Part shown: positions 1 to 6,728 of the stretch, one piece after another
How the letters are laid out: each line of letters begins with the position of its first letter
How positions within the stretch are numbered: position 1 is the stretch's first letter
NCBI GenBank assembly: GCA_044359405.1
Contig: JBIKMC010000136.1
Coordinates: forward strand, 1 to 8,843
Source of the DNA: SYIM01 sp044359405
GTDB lineage: Bacteria; Pseudomonadota; Gammaproteobacteria; Burkholderiales; Burkholderiaceae_E
Direction: 5' to 3'
Length of the DNA stretch: 8,843 nt
Notes under the pieces: generated by a model
Seen by the model: the letters and a program-made list of their open reading frames with translations, nothing else
Told to the model about the DNA's origin: nothing
Databases searched by the model: none
Translations under genes and position numbers: made by a program

Positions 1-399
1 GTGGTCGACCACTACGAAAACCCACGTAACGTCGGGTCGCTCGACAAGGATGATCCCAGTGTGGGGACCGGTATGGTGGGTGCGCCTGCATGCGGGGATG
101 TCATGAAGCTGCAGATCCGTGTCAATGATCAGGGCGTGATCGAAGATGCGCGCTTCAAGACCTACGGGTGTGGATCGGCTATTGCCTCGTCGTCCCTGGT
201 AACCGAGTGGGTGAAGGGCAAGACCCTCGACCAGGCAGCGACGATTCGCAACAGTGACATCGCCCAGGAACTCGCCTTGCCACCCGTGAAGATTCACTGC
301 TCGATTCTTGCGGAAGACGCGATCAAGGCGGCTATCGATGACTATCGCAGCAAGCACGGCGGCGCTGAGGTGGCGACCTCCGAGCAGAAGGCGGCCTGA
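1..399 (+). CDS. iscU: Iron-sulfur cluster assembly scaffold IscU (5' end cut by window)
   Basis: IscU is the cytoplasmic scaffold on which IscS-derived sulfur and iron are assembled into a 2Fe-2S cluster, which HscA/HscB then release. The 132 visible residues match IscU throughout. The three ligand cysteines are at visible residues 31, 57 and 100 (E. coli 37, 63 and 106), and the conserved Asp follows the first one (CGD, residue 33). The chaperone-recognition motif LPPVK is at 93-97. Alignment with E. coli IscU puts about six codons before base 1, so the GTG at base 1 is an internal Val codon and not a start. After the usual C-terminal DYRSK-like end there is a hydrophilic Gly/Ala/Glu tail, about ten residues longer than in E. 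coli. The iscA ribosome binding site begins inside the stop codon. Only the exact N-terminus is unknown. Confidence 0.97.
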   Translation: MVDHYENPRNVGSLDKDDPSVGTGMVGAPACGDVMKLQIRVNDQGVIEDARFKTYGCGSAIASSSLVTEWVKGKTLDQAATIRNSDIAQELALPPVKIHCSILAEDAIKAAIDDYRSKHGGAEVATSEQKAA

Positions 400-401
400 G
401 G
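398..401 (+). promoter_or_regulatory. Ribosome binding site of iscA
   Basis: GAGG overlaps the iscU TGA stop codon and lies 8 bases before the ATG at 410. This supports 410 as the iscA start over the more upstream in-frame ATG at 308. It also suggests that iscA is translationally coupled to iscU. Confidence 0.7.
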
Positions 402-409
402 TACTGACG

Positions 410-733
410 ATGGCGGTCACGTTGACTGAGGCGGCTGCGCGTCACGTCACGCGCTACATTGAAAGGCGGGGCAAGGGCGTTGGCCTGCGTCTGGGCGTTC
501 GCACGACCGGGTGCTCGGGTCTTGCCTACAAGCTTGAATACGCGGACGACACCCGGGGGGAAGACCTTCAGTTCGAAAGTCACGGAGTGAAGGTGTTTAT
601 CGATCCCAAGAGCCTGGCGTACCTTGACGGTACCGAGCTTGATTTCGTTCGCGAGGGTTTGAACGAAGGGTTTAAGTTCAATAACCCGAACGTGAAGGCC
701 GAGTGCGGCTGCGGGGAGTCCTTCCAGGTCTGA
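410..733 (+). CDS. iscA: Iron-sulfur cluster carrier IscA
   Basis: This 107-residue A-type carrier has the length of E. coli IscA. Such proteins accept clusters from the IscU/HscBA system and pass them to apo-proteins, particularly for 4Fe-4S targets. The three invariant cysteines are at C35 (in the TGCSG motif) and C99/C101 (in the C-terminal ECGCGESF motif), exactly the family positions. Start: the ATG at 410 gives the usual N-terminus and has a GAGG ribosome binding site. An in-frame ATG at 308 would add 34 arginine-rich residues made by reading iscU out of frame. The gene follows iscU by 10 bases and is followed by a 75-base spacer before hscB, the longest gap in the cluster. Together with fdx and hscA it confirms the Isc operon assignment. 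Confidence 0.97.
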   Translation: MAVTLTEAAARHVTRYIERRGKGVGLRLGVRTTGCSGLAYKLEYADDTRGEDLQFESHGVKVFIDPKSLAYLDGTELDFVREGLNEGFKFNNPNVKAECGCGESFQV

Positions 734-808
734 TGCCGCATTGCGTGGGTCGCCGGTCCGTGCGGGGCGCGCGGCAGGGCCTCGCGTCTCCCGGTCGATC
801 CCAAGTTC
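734..808 (+). other. GC-rich iscA-hscB spacer with possible stem
   Basis: This 75-base gap is very GC-rich and holds no recognisable promoter or strong ribosome binding site. TGCCGC at 734-739 is the exact reverse complement of GCGGCA at 771-776, so a 6-bp stem with a 31-base loop can form right after the iscA stop. iscA and hscB share one reading frame, and no stop codon occurs between the iscA TGA (731-733) and the hscB ATG (809). The spacer is therefore open for 25 codons. In a GC-rich sequence this may be chance. What the spacer does is not known. Confidence 0.4.
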
Positions 809-1336
809 ATGGACGCGCTCCGAAAAAATCACTTTGAGTTGCTGGGCCTTGCGCCCCGTTTCGGCGTCGATGAATCGGTGCTATCGCGCTCGTATCGCGA
901 GCTGCAGCTCGCCGTGCATCCAGACCGATTCGCGGCGGGCACGCCCCTTGAGCGCAGGCTGGCCATGCAGCTGTCCGCGCAGGCGAACGAGGCTTACCGC
1001 TGTCTGCGCGATCCAGTTGCGCGCGCTGCCTACCTGTGCGAGCTGGCGGGTGTGGCGATCGGTGAGCACACCAATACCGCGATGCCGGTCGAATTTCTGC
1101 AGGAACAGATGGGTTGGCGCGAGTCGCTCGAAGAATCGAGGGCGTCGCGTGATGAGGATGGTTTGCGTGCGCTGGCTGAACATATTGCCATTGAGCGTTC
1201 AGGCAGAATCGCACGCCTGCAGCGCTTGCTGGATGATGAATCTGATGCCCTCGCGGCTTCGTCCGAGGTCAGACAGCTGATGTTTGTGGATCGGTTCGCG
1301 CAGCAGGTTCACGAAGCGCTGGACGCGATCAGCTGA
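809..1336 (+). CDS. hscB: Fe-S assembly J-protein co-chaperone HscB
   Basis: HscB (Hsc20) is the dedicated J-protein that binds IscU and hands it to HscA while stimulating HscA ATPase activity. The 175 residues are close to the 171 of E. coli. Residues 1-75 form the J-domain, with the diagnostic HPD triad at 37-39 followed by RF. The remainder is the helical C-terminal IscU-binding domain, including FLQEQMGWRESLEE around residues 96-109, which aligns with the FLMEQLELREELDE helix of E. coli HscB. Several hydrophobic or acidic contact positions of that helix differ (Met to Gln, Leu to Met, Glu to Gly). The ATG at 809 gives the normal N-terminus, but the bases before it (AAGTTC) contain no clear Shine-Dalgarno sequence, so initiation may be weak or coupled. 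hscA starts 17 bases after the stop. Confidence 0.96.
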   Translation: MDALRKNHFELLGLAPRFGVDESVLSRSYRELQLAVHPDRFAAGTPLERRLAMQLSAQANEAYRCLRDPVARAAYLCELAGVAIGEHTNTAMPVEFLQEQMGWRESLEESRASRDEDGLRALAEHIAIERSGRIARLQRLLDDESDALAASSEVRQLMFVDRFAQQVHEALDAIS

Positions 1337-1353
1337 ACGCAACGGGATATCTT

Positions 1354-3267
1354 ATGGCGTTGTTGCAAATCTCCGAACCGGGAATGGCCCCCGAGCCGCA
1401 TCAGCGGCGAATGGCGATCGGTATTGATCTCGGGACGACCAACTCGCTGGTGGCTACTGTCCGCTCCAGCGTAACTGAGGTTCTTAAGGACGAGCAGCGT
1501 CGAGCCTTGCTGCCCTCGGTGGTCAGTTATCTCGCCGATGGGGGCATCTCGGTCGGGTACGATGCGGCGGCTCGCGCGGTGGCCGATCCCGAGAACACGA
1601 TTGTTTCGGTCAAGCGATTCATGGGTCGCGGGCTTGCCGATGCGCAGCGTCACAGTAGTCCCTACCGATTCGTCGATGCGCCCGGCATGGTGCGTATCCA
1701 GACGCGTGCCGGCGACAAAAGCCCCGTCGAGGTTTCGGCTGAGATTCTTAAGACCTTGTATCGCCGTGCTGAAGCCTCACTGGGCGGCGATATCGTCGGC
1801 GCCGTCATTACGGTTCCGGCCTATTTTGATGATGCGCAGCGACAGGCCACTAAAGACGCGGCACGCCTTGCGGGCATTGAAGTGATGCGTCTGCTGAATG
1901 AGCCAACGGCCGCAGCCATCGCGTACGGCTTGGACAATCGTGCTGAAGGGCGGTTTGTCATTTTTGACCTGGGTGGTGGAACGTTTGACGTCTCCATTCT
2001 CAACTTGTCCCGTGGCGTGTTCGAGGTGGTTGCCACGGGCGGTGACACGGTGCTGGGCGGCGACGACTTTGACCGGTGCGTCATTGCCTGGGCGCTTCGC
2101 GAAGCGGGTTTGGCTGATGCCGAGTGCGAGGATGCAATCGCGCAGGCGCTCGATCGAAAGCTCTTGTCGCCGGGAGATCTGCGAGCGCTTTTTGTGGAGG
2201 CGCGGCGCGCTAAGGAAGCATTGAGCGAGCAGGACAGCACGACGTTTGCGTTGCGTCTATCCGATGCCAGCCTTGTCCGGCTTCCGCTGACCCGCGACCG
2301 ATTTCAGGCGATGAGCGCTTTTCTGGTGAAGCGTTGTCTGAACACAGTCAATCAGGTTCTGCGGGATGCGCACCTGAGTGTCAGTGACATTGACGCGGTT
2401 GTGCTGGTAGGGGGTGCAACTCGCATGCCCGCGATTCGCTCATCGGTGGCTGGCTTGTTTGGACGCGATCCACTGGTCGATCTCGATCCCGATTCTGTGG
2501 TTGCCATGGGCGCGGCCATGCAGGCCAATCTGCTGGCGGGTAATCGGGCGGCTGGTGATGACTGGCTGCTGCTGGACGTCATCCCGCTGTCGCTGGGACT
2601 GGAGACCATGGGCGGGCTGGTCGAGAAGATCATCGCCCGTAATGCCACTATCCCGGTCGCGCGGGCGCAGGACTTCACCACCTTCCGGGATGGGCAGACG
2701 GCCATCGCCATTCACGTGGTTCAGGGTGAACGTGAGCTCGTAGCCGACTGCCGTTCACTGGCCCGTTTTGAACTGCGCAACATACCGCCGATGGCCGCGG
2801 GTGCCGCCCGGGTCAGGGTTAGTTTCCAGGTTGATGCCGATGGTCTGTTGTCGGTGACCGCCTGTGAGCAGACCAGTGGTGTGAAAGCGTCCATCTCTGT
2901 AAGGCCGTCGTATGGACTGAGCGACGACGAGATCGCCACCATGCTGCAGTCGGCGTTTGCCTCCGCGGCCGACGATGTCAAAGCGCGAGCGCTGCGCGAG
3001 CAGCAGATTGAGGCGGATCGGCTGCTTGAGGCGACGCGCTCGGCGCTTCAAGCCGATGGTGATCTCTTGACGCCCGCCGAGCACGCGCAACTATCGGCTT
3101 TGCTGGCCCAGGTGAGCGATGCCCGCGAGGGAACTGGCACTGAGCGAATTCGCCATGCTATCGAGGCGCTATCCCTGGGCACCGAAGCGTTTGCAGCACG
3201 CCGTATGGATCGATCGATTGCCAAGGCGTTGGCGGGTCGCCGCGTCGACGAACTCGGCTCTACCTGA
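1354..3267 (+). CDS. hscA: Fe-S assembly Hsp70-class chaperone HscA
   Basis: HscA (Hsc66) is the specialised Hsp70 that binds the LPPVK motif of IscU and drives cluster release by ATP hydrolysis. The 637 residues compare with 616 in E. coli. The N-terminus MALLQISEPG is the HscA signature and fixes the start. The nucleotide-binding domain is about 21-395: phosphate-1 loop GIDLGTTNS (23-31), connect and phosphate-2 region with IFDLGGGTFDVSIL (203-216), adenosine motif LVGGATRMPAI (351-361). The interdomain linker is LLLDVIPLSLGLETMGG (405-421). The substrate-binding beta domain follows to about 515, including ARAQDFTTF and GERELVADCRSLARF. The helical lid ends with FAARRMD near 613-619. It lies 17 bases after hscB, with only a weak GGGA ribosome binding site, and 32 bases before fdx. 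No key residue is missing. Confidence 0.97.
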   Translation: MALLQISEPGMAPEPHQRRMAIGIDLGTTNSLVATVRSSVTEVLKDEQRRALLPSVVSYLADGGISVGYDAAARAVADPENTIVSVKRFMGRGLADAQRHSSPYRFVDAPGMVRIQTRAGDKSPVEVSAEILKTLYRRAEASLGGDIVGAVITVPAYFDDAQRQATKDAARLAGIEVMRLLNEPTAAAIAYGLDNRAEGRFVIFDLGGGTFDVSILNLSRGVFEVVATGGDTVLGGDDFDRCVIAWALREAGLADAECEDAIAQALDRKLLSPGDLRALFVEARRAKEALSEQDSTTFALRLSDASLVRLPLTRDRFQAMSAFLVKRCLNTVNQVLRDAHLSVSDIDAVVLVGGATRMPAIRSSVAGLFGRDPLVDLDPDSVVAMGAAMQANLLAGNRAAGDDWLLLDVIPLSLGLETMGGLVEKIIARNATIPVARAQDFTTFRDGQTAIAIHVVQGERELVADCRSLARFELRNIPPMAAGAARVRVSFQVDADGLLSVTACEQTSGVKASISVRPSYGLSDDEIATMLQSAFASAADDVKARALREQQIEADRLLEATRSALQADGDLLTPAEHAQLSALLAQVSDAREGTGTERIRHAIEALSLGTEAFAARRMDRSIAKALAGRRVDELGST

Positions 3268-3282
3268 AGTATTGATTTAATC

Positions 3283-3303
3283 ATGGTGCGCGCAAGCAAA
3301 TGA
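3283..3303 (+). other. Six-codon mini-ORF overlapping the fdx start
   Basis: Between hscA and fdx an ATG at 3283 opens a frame encoding MVRASK and stops at TGA 3301-3303. The stop overlaps the fdx start as ATGA (3300-3303). No good Shine-Dalgarno sequence is visible before either ATG, so ribosomes ending the mini-ORF could re-initiate at fdx. That role is inferred from arrangement only. The ATG itself is part of an AT-rich 11-base palindrome, TGATTTAATCA (3273-3283). It may be chance. Confidence 0.3.
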
Positions 3304-3638
3304 CGCAGATTCACGTACTCCCGCATCCAACGCTATGTCCTGAGGGCAAAACCTTTGAGGCCGAGCCAGGCACCGTTTTATGTCGCGCCCTGCTGGGGCA
3401 GGGCATCAGCATCGAACATGCTTGTGAAATGTCGTGCGCCTGTACAACCTGTCATGTGATCGTGCGGCAGGGCTATGCTTCATTGCCCGTTGCCTCTGAT
3501 ACCGAGGACGACCTGCTGGATAAGGCCTGGGGTCTGAGTGCCCAGTCGCGGCTGTCCTGTCAGGTGCTGGTTGGGCAGACTGAACTCACCATAGAAGTGC
3601 CTCGATACACCATCAACCATGCGCGCGAGGAGCATTGA
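3300..3638 (+). CDS. fdx: Isc-type [2Fe-2S] ferredoxin Fdx
   Basis: This adrenodoxin-type ferredoxin supplies electrons for cluster assembly on IscU. It is 112 residues against 111 in E. coli. The 2Fe-2S ligands are C42, C48, C51 (in HACEMSCACTTCH) and C87 (in SRLSCQ), the exact E. coli positions. The extra cysteines at 13 and 46 also occur in the E. coli protein, while C28 does not. The acidic stretch DTEDDLLDKAWGL (67-79) is the typical partner-binding face, and the C-terminus PRYTINHARE is characteristic of the Isc operon ferredoxin. An in-frame stop at 3273-3275 lies upstream with no alternative start codon between, so the ATG at 3300 is secure despite a poor Shine-Dalgarno sequence. The start overlaps the stop of a six-codon frame. 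iscX follows after four bases. Confidence 0.97.
   Translation: MTQIHVLPHPTLCPEGKTFEAEPGTVLCRALLGQGISIEHACEMSCACTTCHVIVRQGYASLPVASDTEDDLLDKAWGLSAQSRLSCQVLVGQTELTIEVPRYTINHAREEH
3628..3632 (+). promoter_or_regulatory. Ribosome binding site of iscX
   Basis: AGGAG lies inside the last codons of fdx, 10 bases before the ATG at 3643. It supports 3643 as the iscX start over the in-frame ATG at 3619, which would add eight residues read out of frame from fdx. Confidence 0.75.
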
Positions 3639-3642
3639 CGCC

Positions 3643-3837
3643 ATGAAGTGGTCTGACATTCATGACATCGCCATCGCCCTGTATGAGGCGCATCCAGAGA
3701 TTGATCCGACATCGATCCGCTTCACGGACCTTCATCGCTGGGTCATCGAGCTACCGGGCTTTTCTGACCAGCCTCTGCGCTCGGGCGAAAAGATTCTTGA
3801 GGCGATTCAGCAGGCATGGATTGACGAGCGCGACTGA
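3643..3837 (+). CDS. iscX: Fe-S assembly modulator IscX
   Basis: IscX (YfhJ) is a small acidic protein that binds IscS and iron and tunes cysteine desulfurase activity. The 64 residues compare with 66 in E. coli. The diagnostic features are the N-terminal KWSD, the central IRFTDLHRWVIELPGF and the C-terminal GEKILEAIQQAWIDE. The start at 3643 gives the family N-terminus and has an AGGAG site at good spacing. The upstream ATG at 3619 lies inside fdx and would add non-conserved residues. It is the last gene of the Isc operon, four bases after fdx. Its stop codon sits in a strong hairpin shared with the convergent transporter gene. The family is restricted to a subset of bacteria with the Isc system, so its presence supports the gammaproteobacterial assignment. 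Confidence 0.96.
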   Translation: MKWSDIHDIAIALYEAHPEIDPTSIRFTDLHRWVIELPGFSDQPLRSGEKILEAIQQAWIDERD

Positions 3838-3858
3838 TGGTTCAGTCGGCGCTCGGTC
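3823..3858. terminator. Strong hairpin at the convergent junction, possible bidirectional terminator
   Basis: CGACTGA (3831-3837) and TCAGTCG (3842-3848) form a perfect 7-bp stem closed by a TGGT loop. After one bulged G (3849), GAGCG (3826-3830) pairs with CGCTC (3850-3854). After a second bulged G (3855), GAC (3823-3825) pairs with GTC (3856-3858). This gives about 15 bp in total. The iscX stop codon lies in the left arm, and the transporter stop (3861-3863) is just outside on the other strand. No T-run follows on either strand, so it is not a canonical intrinsic terminator. It may limit convergent transcription, protect mRNA 3' ends or work with Rho. The hairpin is seen directly. Its function is inferred. 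Confidence 0.6.
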
Positions 3859-3860
3859 GC

Positions 3861-5144
3861 TCATCCCAGCGCTCGTGCCGCGCGCAAGACGGCATAGGCC
3901 AGCGCTGTGCAGATGAGCCCCATCGCCGATAGCGTCACAACGCCGGCGCTTGCACCGCCCGTCCCCATCACCCACTCAAACGCTAGCGGTGCGATGGAAG
4001 CAGCTACCAGTCCGGGCGCTGCGATTCGCCCCAGTAGTTCGCCGTACGCCCTAGGACCCAGCAGCGTCAGCGGTAAAGCGCCGCGCAAAATGGTCGACAG
4101 TCCGTTTGTGGCGCCATAGACCACAACGAACATCACGGCTGCAGTGACTGAGTCGCCCGCGGCTAGTAGCGGAAGAAAAGCGATGGGGACGACAGCCATG
4201 ACGGGCACGGTCAGGGCGCTGACGCTGATTCGCCGCTGCAACAGCAGTTCAAGTGATCGGGCGGCCACCTGTGCGGGGCCCATGAGCGAAGCCGCCGCAA
4301 TGGCAACGGCAGTCGCCAGCCCCAGGGCCTGCAGAAGCCCAGGCAGGTGGACCGCGAGCGCTGCAGAAATCATCGAATGACAGGCGAAGAGCGCTGCAAG
4401 AAGCCTGACAACCCGTTGGCGTGCGGCGACGAGCTCGGGCATGACTCGATCGGGGTTGGTCTGTGGTGTGATGGGTGCGTAGTCGTCTGAAGCGGATCGG
4501 GACAGCCCCTTGGCCAGCTGGCGTTTAGCACCTCCCCCGGCAAACAGCAGGTGCAGCGGTGCGCAGACCAGCAGGTTAAGCGCAGCGTAAACGCACAGCG
4601 CCAGTTGCCAATCAAGGTGCTCAAGCAGGGCATGACCGATGGGCCAGAAAACCGAAGAGGCCAGTCCCCCCAGTAAGGTGAGCAGCGAAATGGCGCGTCG
4701 CGCCTCGGTACCCGCGATAGCCGTCAGCGCGGCAAAGGCGCCGTCGTACAGTACTGCGCGCATCGCCAGACCCAGTAGGGTCCACGAAATCCAGACAATC
4801 GCGATATTGCTTGCAAAGGCCTGAAGCAGCAGGCCCATTGCTGCAAGTGCCGACCCCATCGCCATGACCTGGTCGGCGCCGTACCGATCAATCAGGGCGC
4901 CTATTCGTCTGGACAGCAGACCCGACAACAGCATCGCCCAGGCGAATGCACCGAGCACCATCGAGCTCGAGGTACCGAGGCTATCGGCGATCGGTCGAGT
5001 AAAGAGGGCTGGAAGATAGTACAGCGTGCCCCAGCCGATGACCTGTGTGACGCCCAGAGCAATAATCGCGCGGACCAGAGTCCGCTGCGAGGCGGCCGTG
5101 GCTATGCTTGACGCATCGTCCTTGTCTGACGGTGGCTGATCCAT
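3861..5144 (-). CDS. Major facilitator superfamily transporter, substrate unknown
   Basis: The 427-residue product is an inner-membrane secondary transporter of the MFS_1 type. Counting from the upstream TTG (430 residues), hydrophobic segments near 26-50, 64-82, 93-112, 115-135, 155-178, 182-205, 249-275, 278-295, 312-332, 335-356, 373-392 and 402-425 fit 12 helices. A hydrophilic loop (206-248) separates the two halves. The loop after helix 2 has an MFS motif A-like RRIGALIDRYG (82-92). VIGWGTLYYLPALF in helix 1 and GLSTILRGALPL in the second half recall uncharacterised proteobacterial MFS proteins. The start is uncertain: ATG at 5144 gives MDQPPSD, and TTG at 5153 adds three residues. Neither has a clear ribosome binding site. 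It lies 15-24 bases after lysS and probably shares its transcript. The sequence does not reveal what it moves. Confidence 0.9.
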   Translation of the reverse strand: MDQPPSDKDDASSIATAASQRTLVRAIIALGVTQVIGWGTLYYLPALFTRPIADSLGTSSSMVLGAFAWAMLLSGLLSRRIGALIDRYGADQVMAMGSALAAMGLLLQAFASNIAIVWISWTLLGLAMRAVLYDGAFAALTAIAGTEARRAISLLTLLGGLASSVFWPIGHALLEHLDWQLALCVYAALNLLVCAPLHLLFAGGGAKRQLAKGLSRSASDDYAPITPQTNPDRVMPELVAARQRVVRLLAALFACHSMISAALAVHLPGLLQALGLATAVAIAAASLMGPAQVAARSLELLLQRRISVSALTVPVMAVVPIAFLPLLAAGDSVTAAVMFVVVYGATNGLSTILRGALPLTLLGPRAYGELLGRIAAPGLVAASIAPLAFEWVMGTGGASAGVVTLSAMGLICTALAYAVLRAARALG

Positions 5145-5168
5145 GGACAGCAACCGTCAGCCGGCTCG

Positions 5169-6725
5169 TCAGTCCTCGCGCTTTAGCGCGGGAAACAGCA
5201 CGACGTCCCGGATGCTGGGACTATCGGTGAGCAACATGATCAGACGATCGATACCGATGCCGCATCCCCCGGTTGGAGGCATCCCATATTCAAGCGACCG
5301 GATGTAGTCGGCATCGTAATACATGGCCTCCTCATCCCCCGCGTCCTTTGCCTGGACCTGCTGGTGAAATCGCTCGGCCTGATCTTCCGGGTCGTTGAGC
5401 TCGGAGAACCCATTGGCGATCTCTCGACCGGCGATGAACAATTCAAAGCGCTCGGTGATTCCGGGTCGGGCGTCAGAGGCACGGGCCAGGGGTGAAACCT
5501 CGACCGGATAGTCGATGATGTAGGTGGGATCCCAGAGTTTGGATTCAGCGACTTCCTCGAACAAGGCGAGCTGGAGCGCCCCCAGACCCGCATGGGCAAG
5601 GGGTGGCGACGCGAGGTCAGCACCCAGTTGGCTGAGTTCAGCCCGAAGAAACGCTTCATCGCTGAGCTGCGCAGGGGCGTAACGTGGGGCGTATTTGGCG
5701 ATGGCGCCGGTGATTGACAGTCGCTCGAACGGGCGACCCAGGTCAATACTCCTGCCTTGATAGGTCAGCAACGTACTGCCGGTTGCTGAAAGGGCCGTTT
5801 CGCGCAGCACCGACTCCGTGAAGTCCATGAGCCATCGGTAGTCAGTAAAGGCCGCGTAAAACTCCATCATGGTGAATTCGGGATTGTGGCGTGGACTGAT
5901 TCCTTCATTGCGAAAGTTGCGATTGATCTCGTAGACGCGGTCAAAGCCGCCCACGATCAAGCGCTTCAGATAGAGCTCGGGCGCGATGCGCAGAAACATC
6001 TGCTGATCGAGTGCGTTGTGGTGTGTAACAAAGGGTTTTGCCGCAGCACCGCCTGGGATGGGATGCAGCATCGGCGTCTCGACTTCAAGAAAACCGTTCG
6101 CGACCATAAAGGCGCGAATGGCACTGATGGCTTTGCTGCGGGTTACAAAGGTATCACGCGTTTCCTGATTGGCGATCAGATCGACATAGCGTTGCCGGTA
6201 GCGCAGCTCGCGATCAGCCACTCCGTGAAATTTGTCGGGAAGCGGGCGCAGGGATTTGGTCAGCAGTCGAATCCGCTCGCAGCGCAGCGAGAGCTCACCT
6301 TTCATGGTTTTGAACAGTCTGCCCTCGCAGCCGACGATATCGCCAAGATCCCAGTGCTTGAAGGCGTCATGAATCGCTGCGCCTACCCCCTCGTCATTCA
6401 GGTACAGCTGGAAGCGTCCAGTGGCGTCCTGAATGGTTGCGAAGCTGGCCTTACCCTGAACCCGCTTAAGAACAATACGGCCCGCCATCGCAACGTGGAT
6501 ATGCTGCGACTCGAGTTCCTCGCGGGACTTGAAGCCGTGGTGGGCGCTCAGGTCGGCCGCACGATGGGCAGGGCGGAAGTCGTTGGGGAACGCAGGCTCG
6601 CCCGTCTGGCGCAGCCGGGCCAGCTTGGCCCGTCGTTCGGCGATGATGGTGTTTTCATCATCGTGCGTTGCTGCCGGGGCTTCGCCCGCAAGAGGCGCTT
6701 GCTGATCGCTTGGGTTGTTTTGCAT
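5169..6725 (-). CDS. lysS: Lysyl-tRNA synthetase, class II
   Basis: LysRS charges tRNA(Lys) with lysine in an ATP-dependent reaction. The 518 residues compare with 505 in E. coli. The extra length is mainly a disordered-looking N-terminus (1-25). The OB-fold anticodon-binding domain is about 75-160, ending in LLTKSLRPLPDKFHG. The class II catalytic core follows: motif 1 around GFLEVETPML and PGGAAAKPF (211-232), motif 2 RNFRNEGISPRHNPEFTMMEFY (269-290), and motif 3 GGCGIGIDRL (486-495) with the ending IRDVVLFPALK. Lysine-pocket residues are visible in EVSPLAR (409-415) and NGFSELND (438-445). One oddity is Cys488 in motif 3, where E. coli LysS has Leu. The start is the ATG three bases after the prfB stop, with AAGG at 6736-6739 inside prfB as its ribosome binding site, so translation is likely coupled. 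The prfB-lysS order matches E. coli. Confidence 0.97.
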   Translation of the reverse strand: MQNNPSDQQAPLAGEAPAATHDDENTIIAERRAKLARLRQTGEPAFPNDFRPAHRAADLSAHHGFKSREELESQHIHVAMAGRIVLKRVQGKASFATIQDATGRFQLYLNDEGVGAAIHDAFKHWDLGDIVGCEGRLFKTMKGELSLRCERIRLLTKSLRPLPDKFHGVADRELRYRQRYVDLIANQETRDTFVTRSKAISAIRAFMVANGFLEVETPMLHPIPGGAAAKPFVTHHNALDQQMFLRIAPELYLKRLIVGGFDRVYEINRNFRNEGISPRHNPEFTMMEFYAAFTDYRWLMDFTESVLRETALSATGSTLLTYQGRSIDLGRPFERLSITGAIAKYAPRYAPAQLSDEAFLRAELSQLGADLASPPLAHAGLGALQLALFEEVAESKLWDPTYIIDYPVEVSPLARASDARPGITERFELFIAGREIANGFSELNDPEDQAERFHQQVQAKDAGDEEAMYYDADYIRSLEYGMPPTGGCGIGIDRLIMLLTDSPSIRDVVLFPALKRED

Positions 6726-6728
6726 CGT

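Noticed and set aside
1..3. GTG at base 1 as the iscU start
   Set aside because: It aligns with an internal Val near residue 7 of E. coli IscU; the real start lies outside the window.
741..1280. Plus-strand open frame of 179 codons overlapping hscB
   Set aside because: It is an Arg/Ser/Cys-rich out-of-frame shadow of HscB, which is identified by its J-domain and HPD motif.
3253..3281. Possible internal promoter before fdx (TTTAAT as -10)
   Set aside because: TTTAAT at 3276-3281 is one base from TATAAT, but the bases at -35 distance (CTCGGC) do not resemble TTGACA, and the AT-richness may simply be spacer sequence.
5155..5172. CGTCAG repeated at 5155-5160 and 5167-5172 around the palindrome AGCCGGCT in the lysS-transporter gap
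   Set aside because: The units are too short, and one lies in the lysS stop region; this is likely chance in GC-rich sequence.
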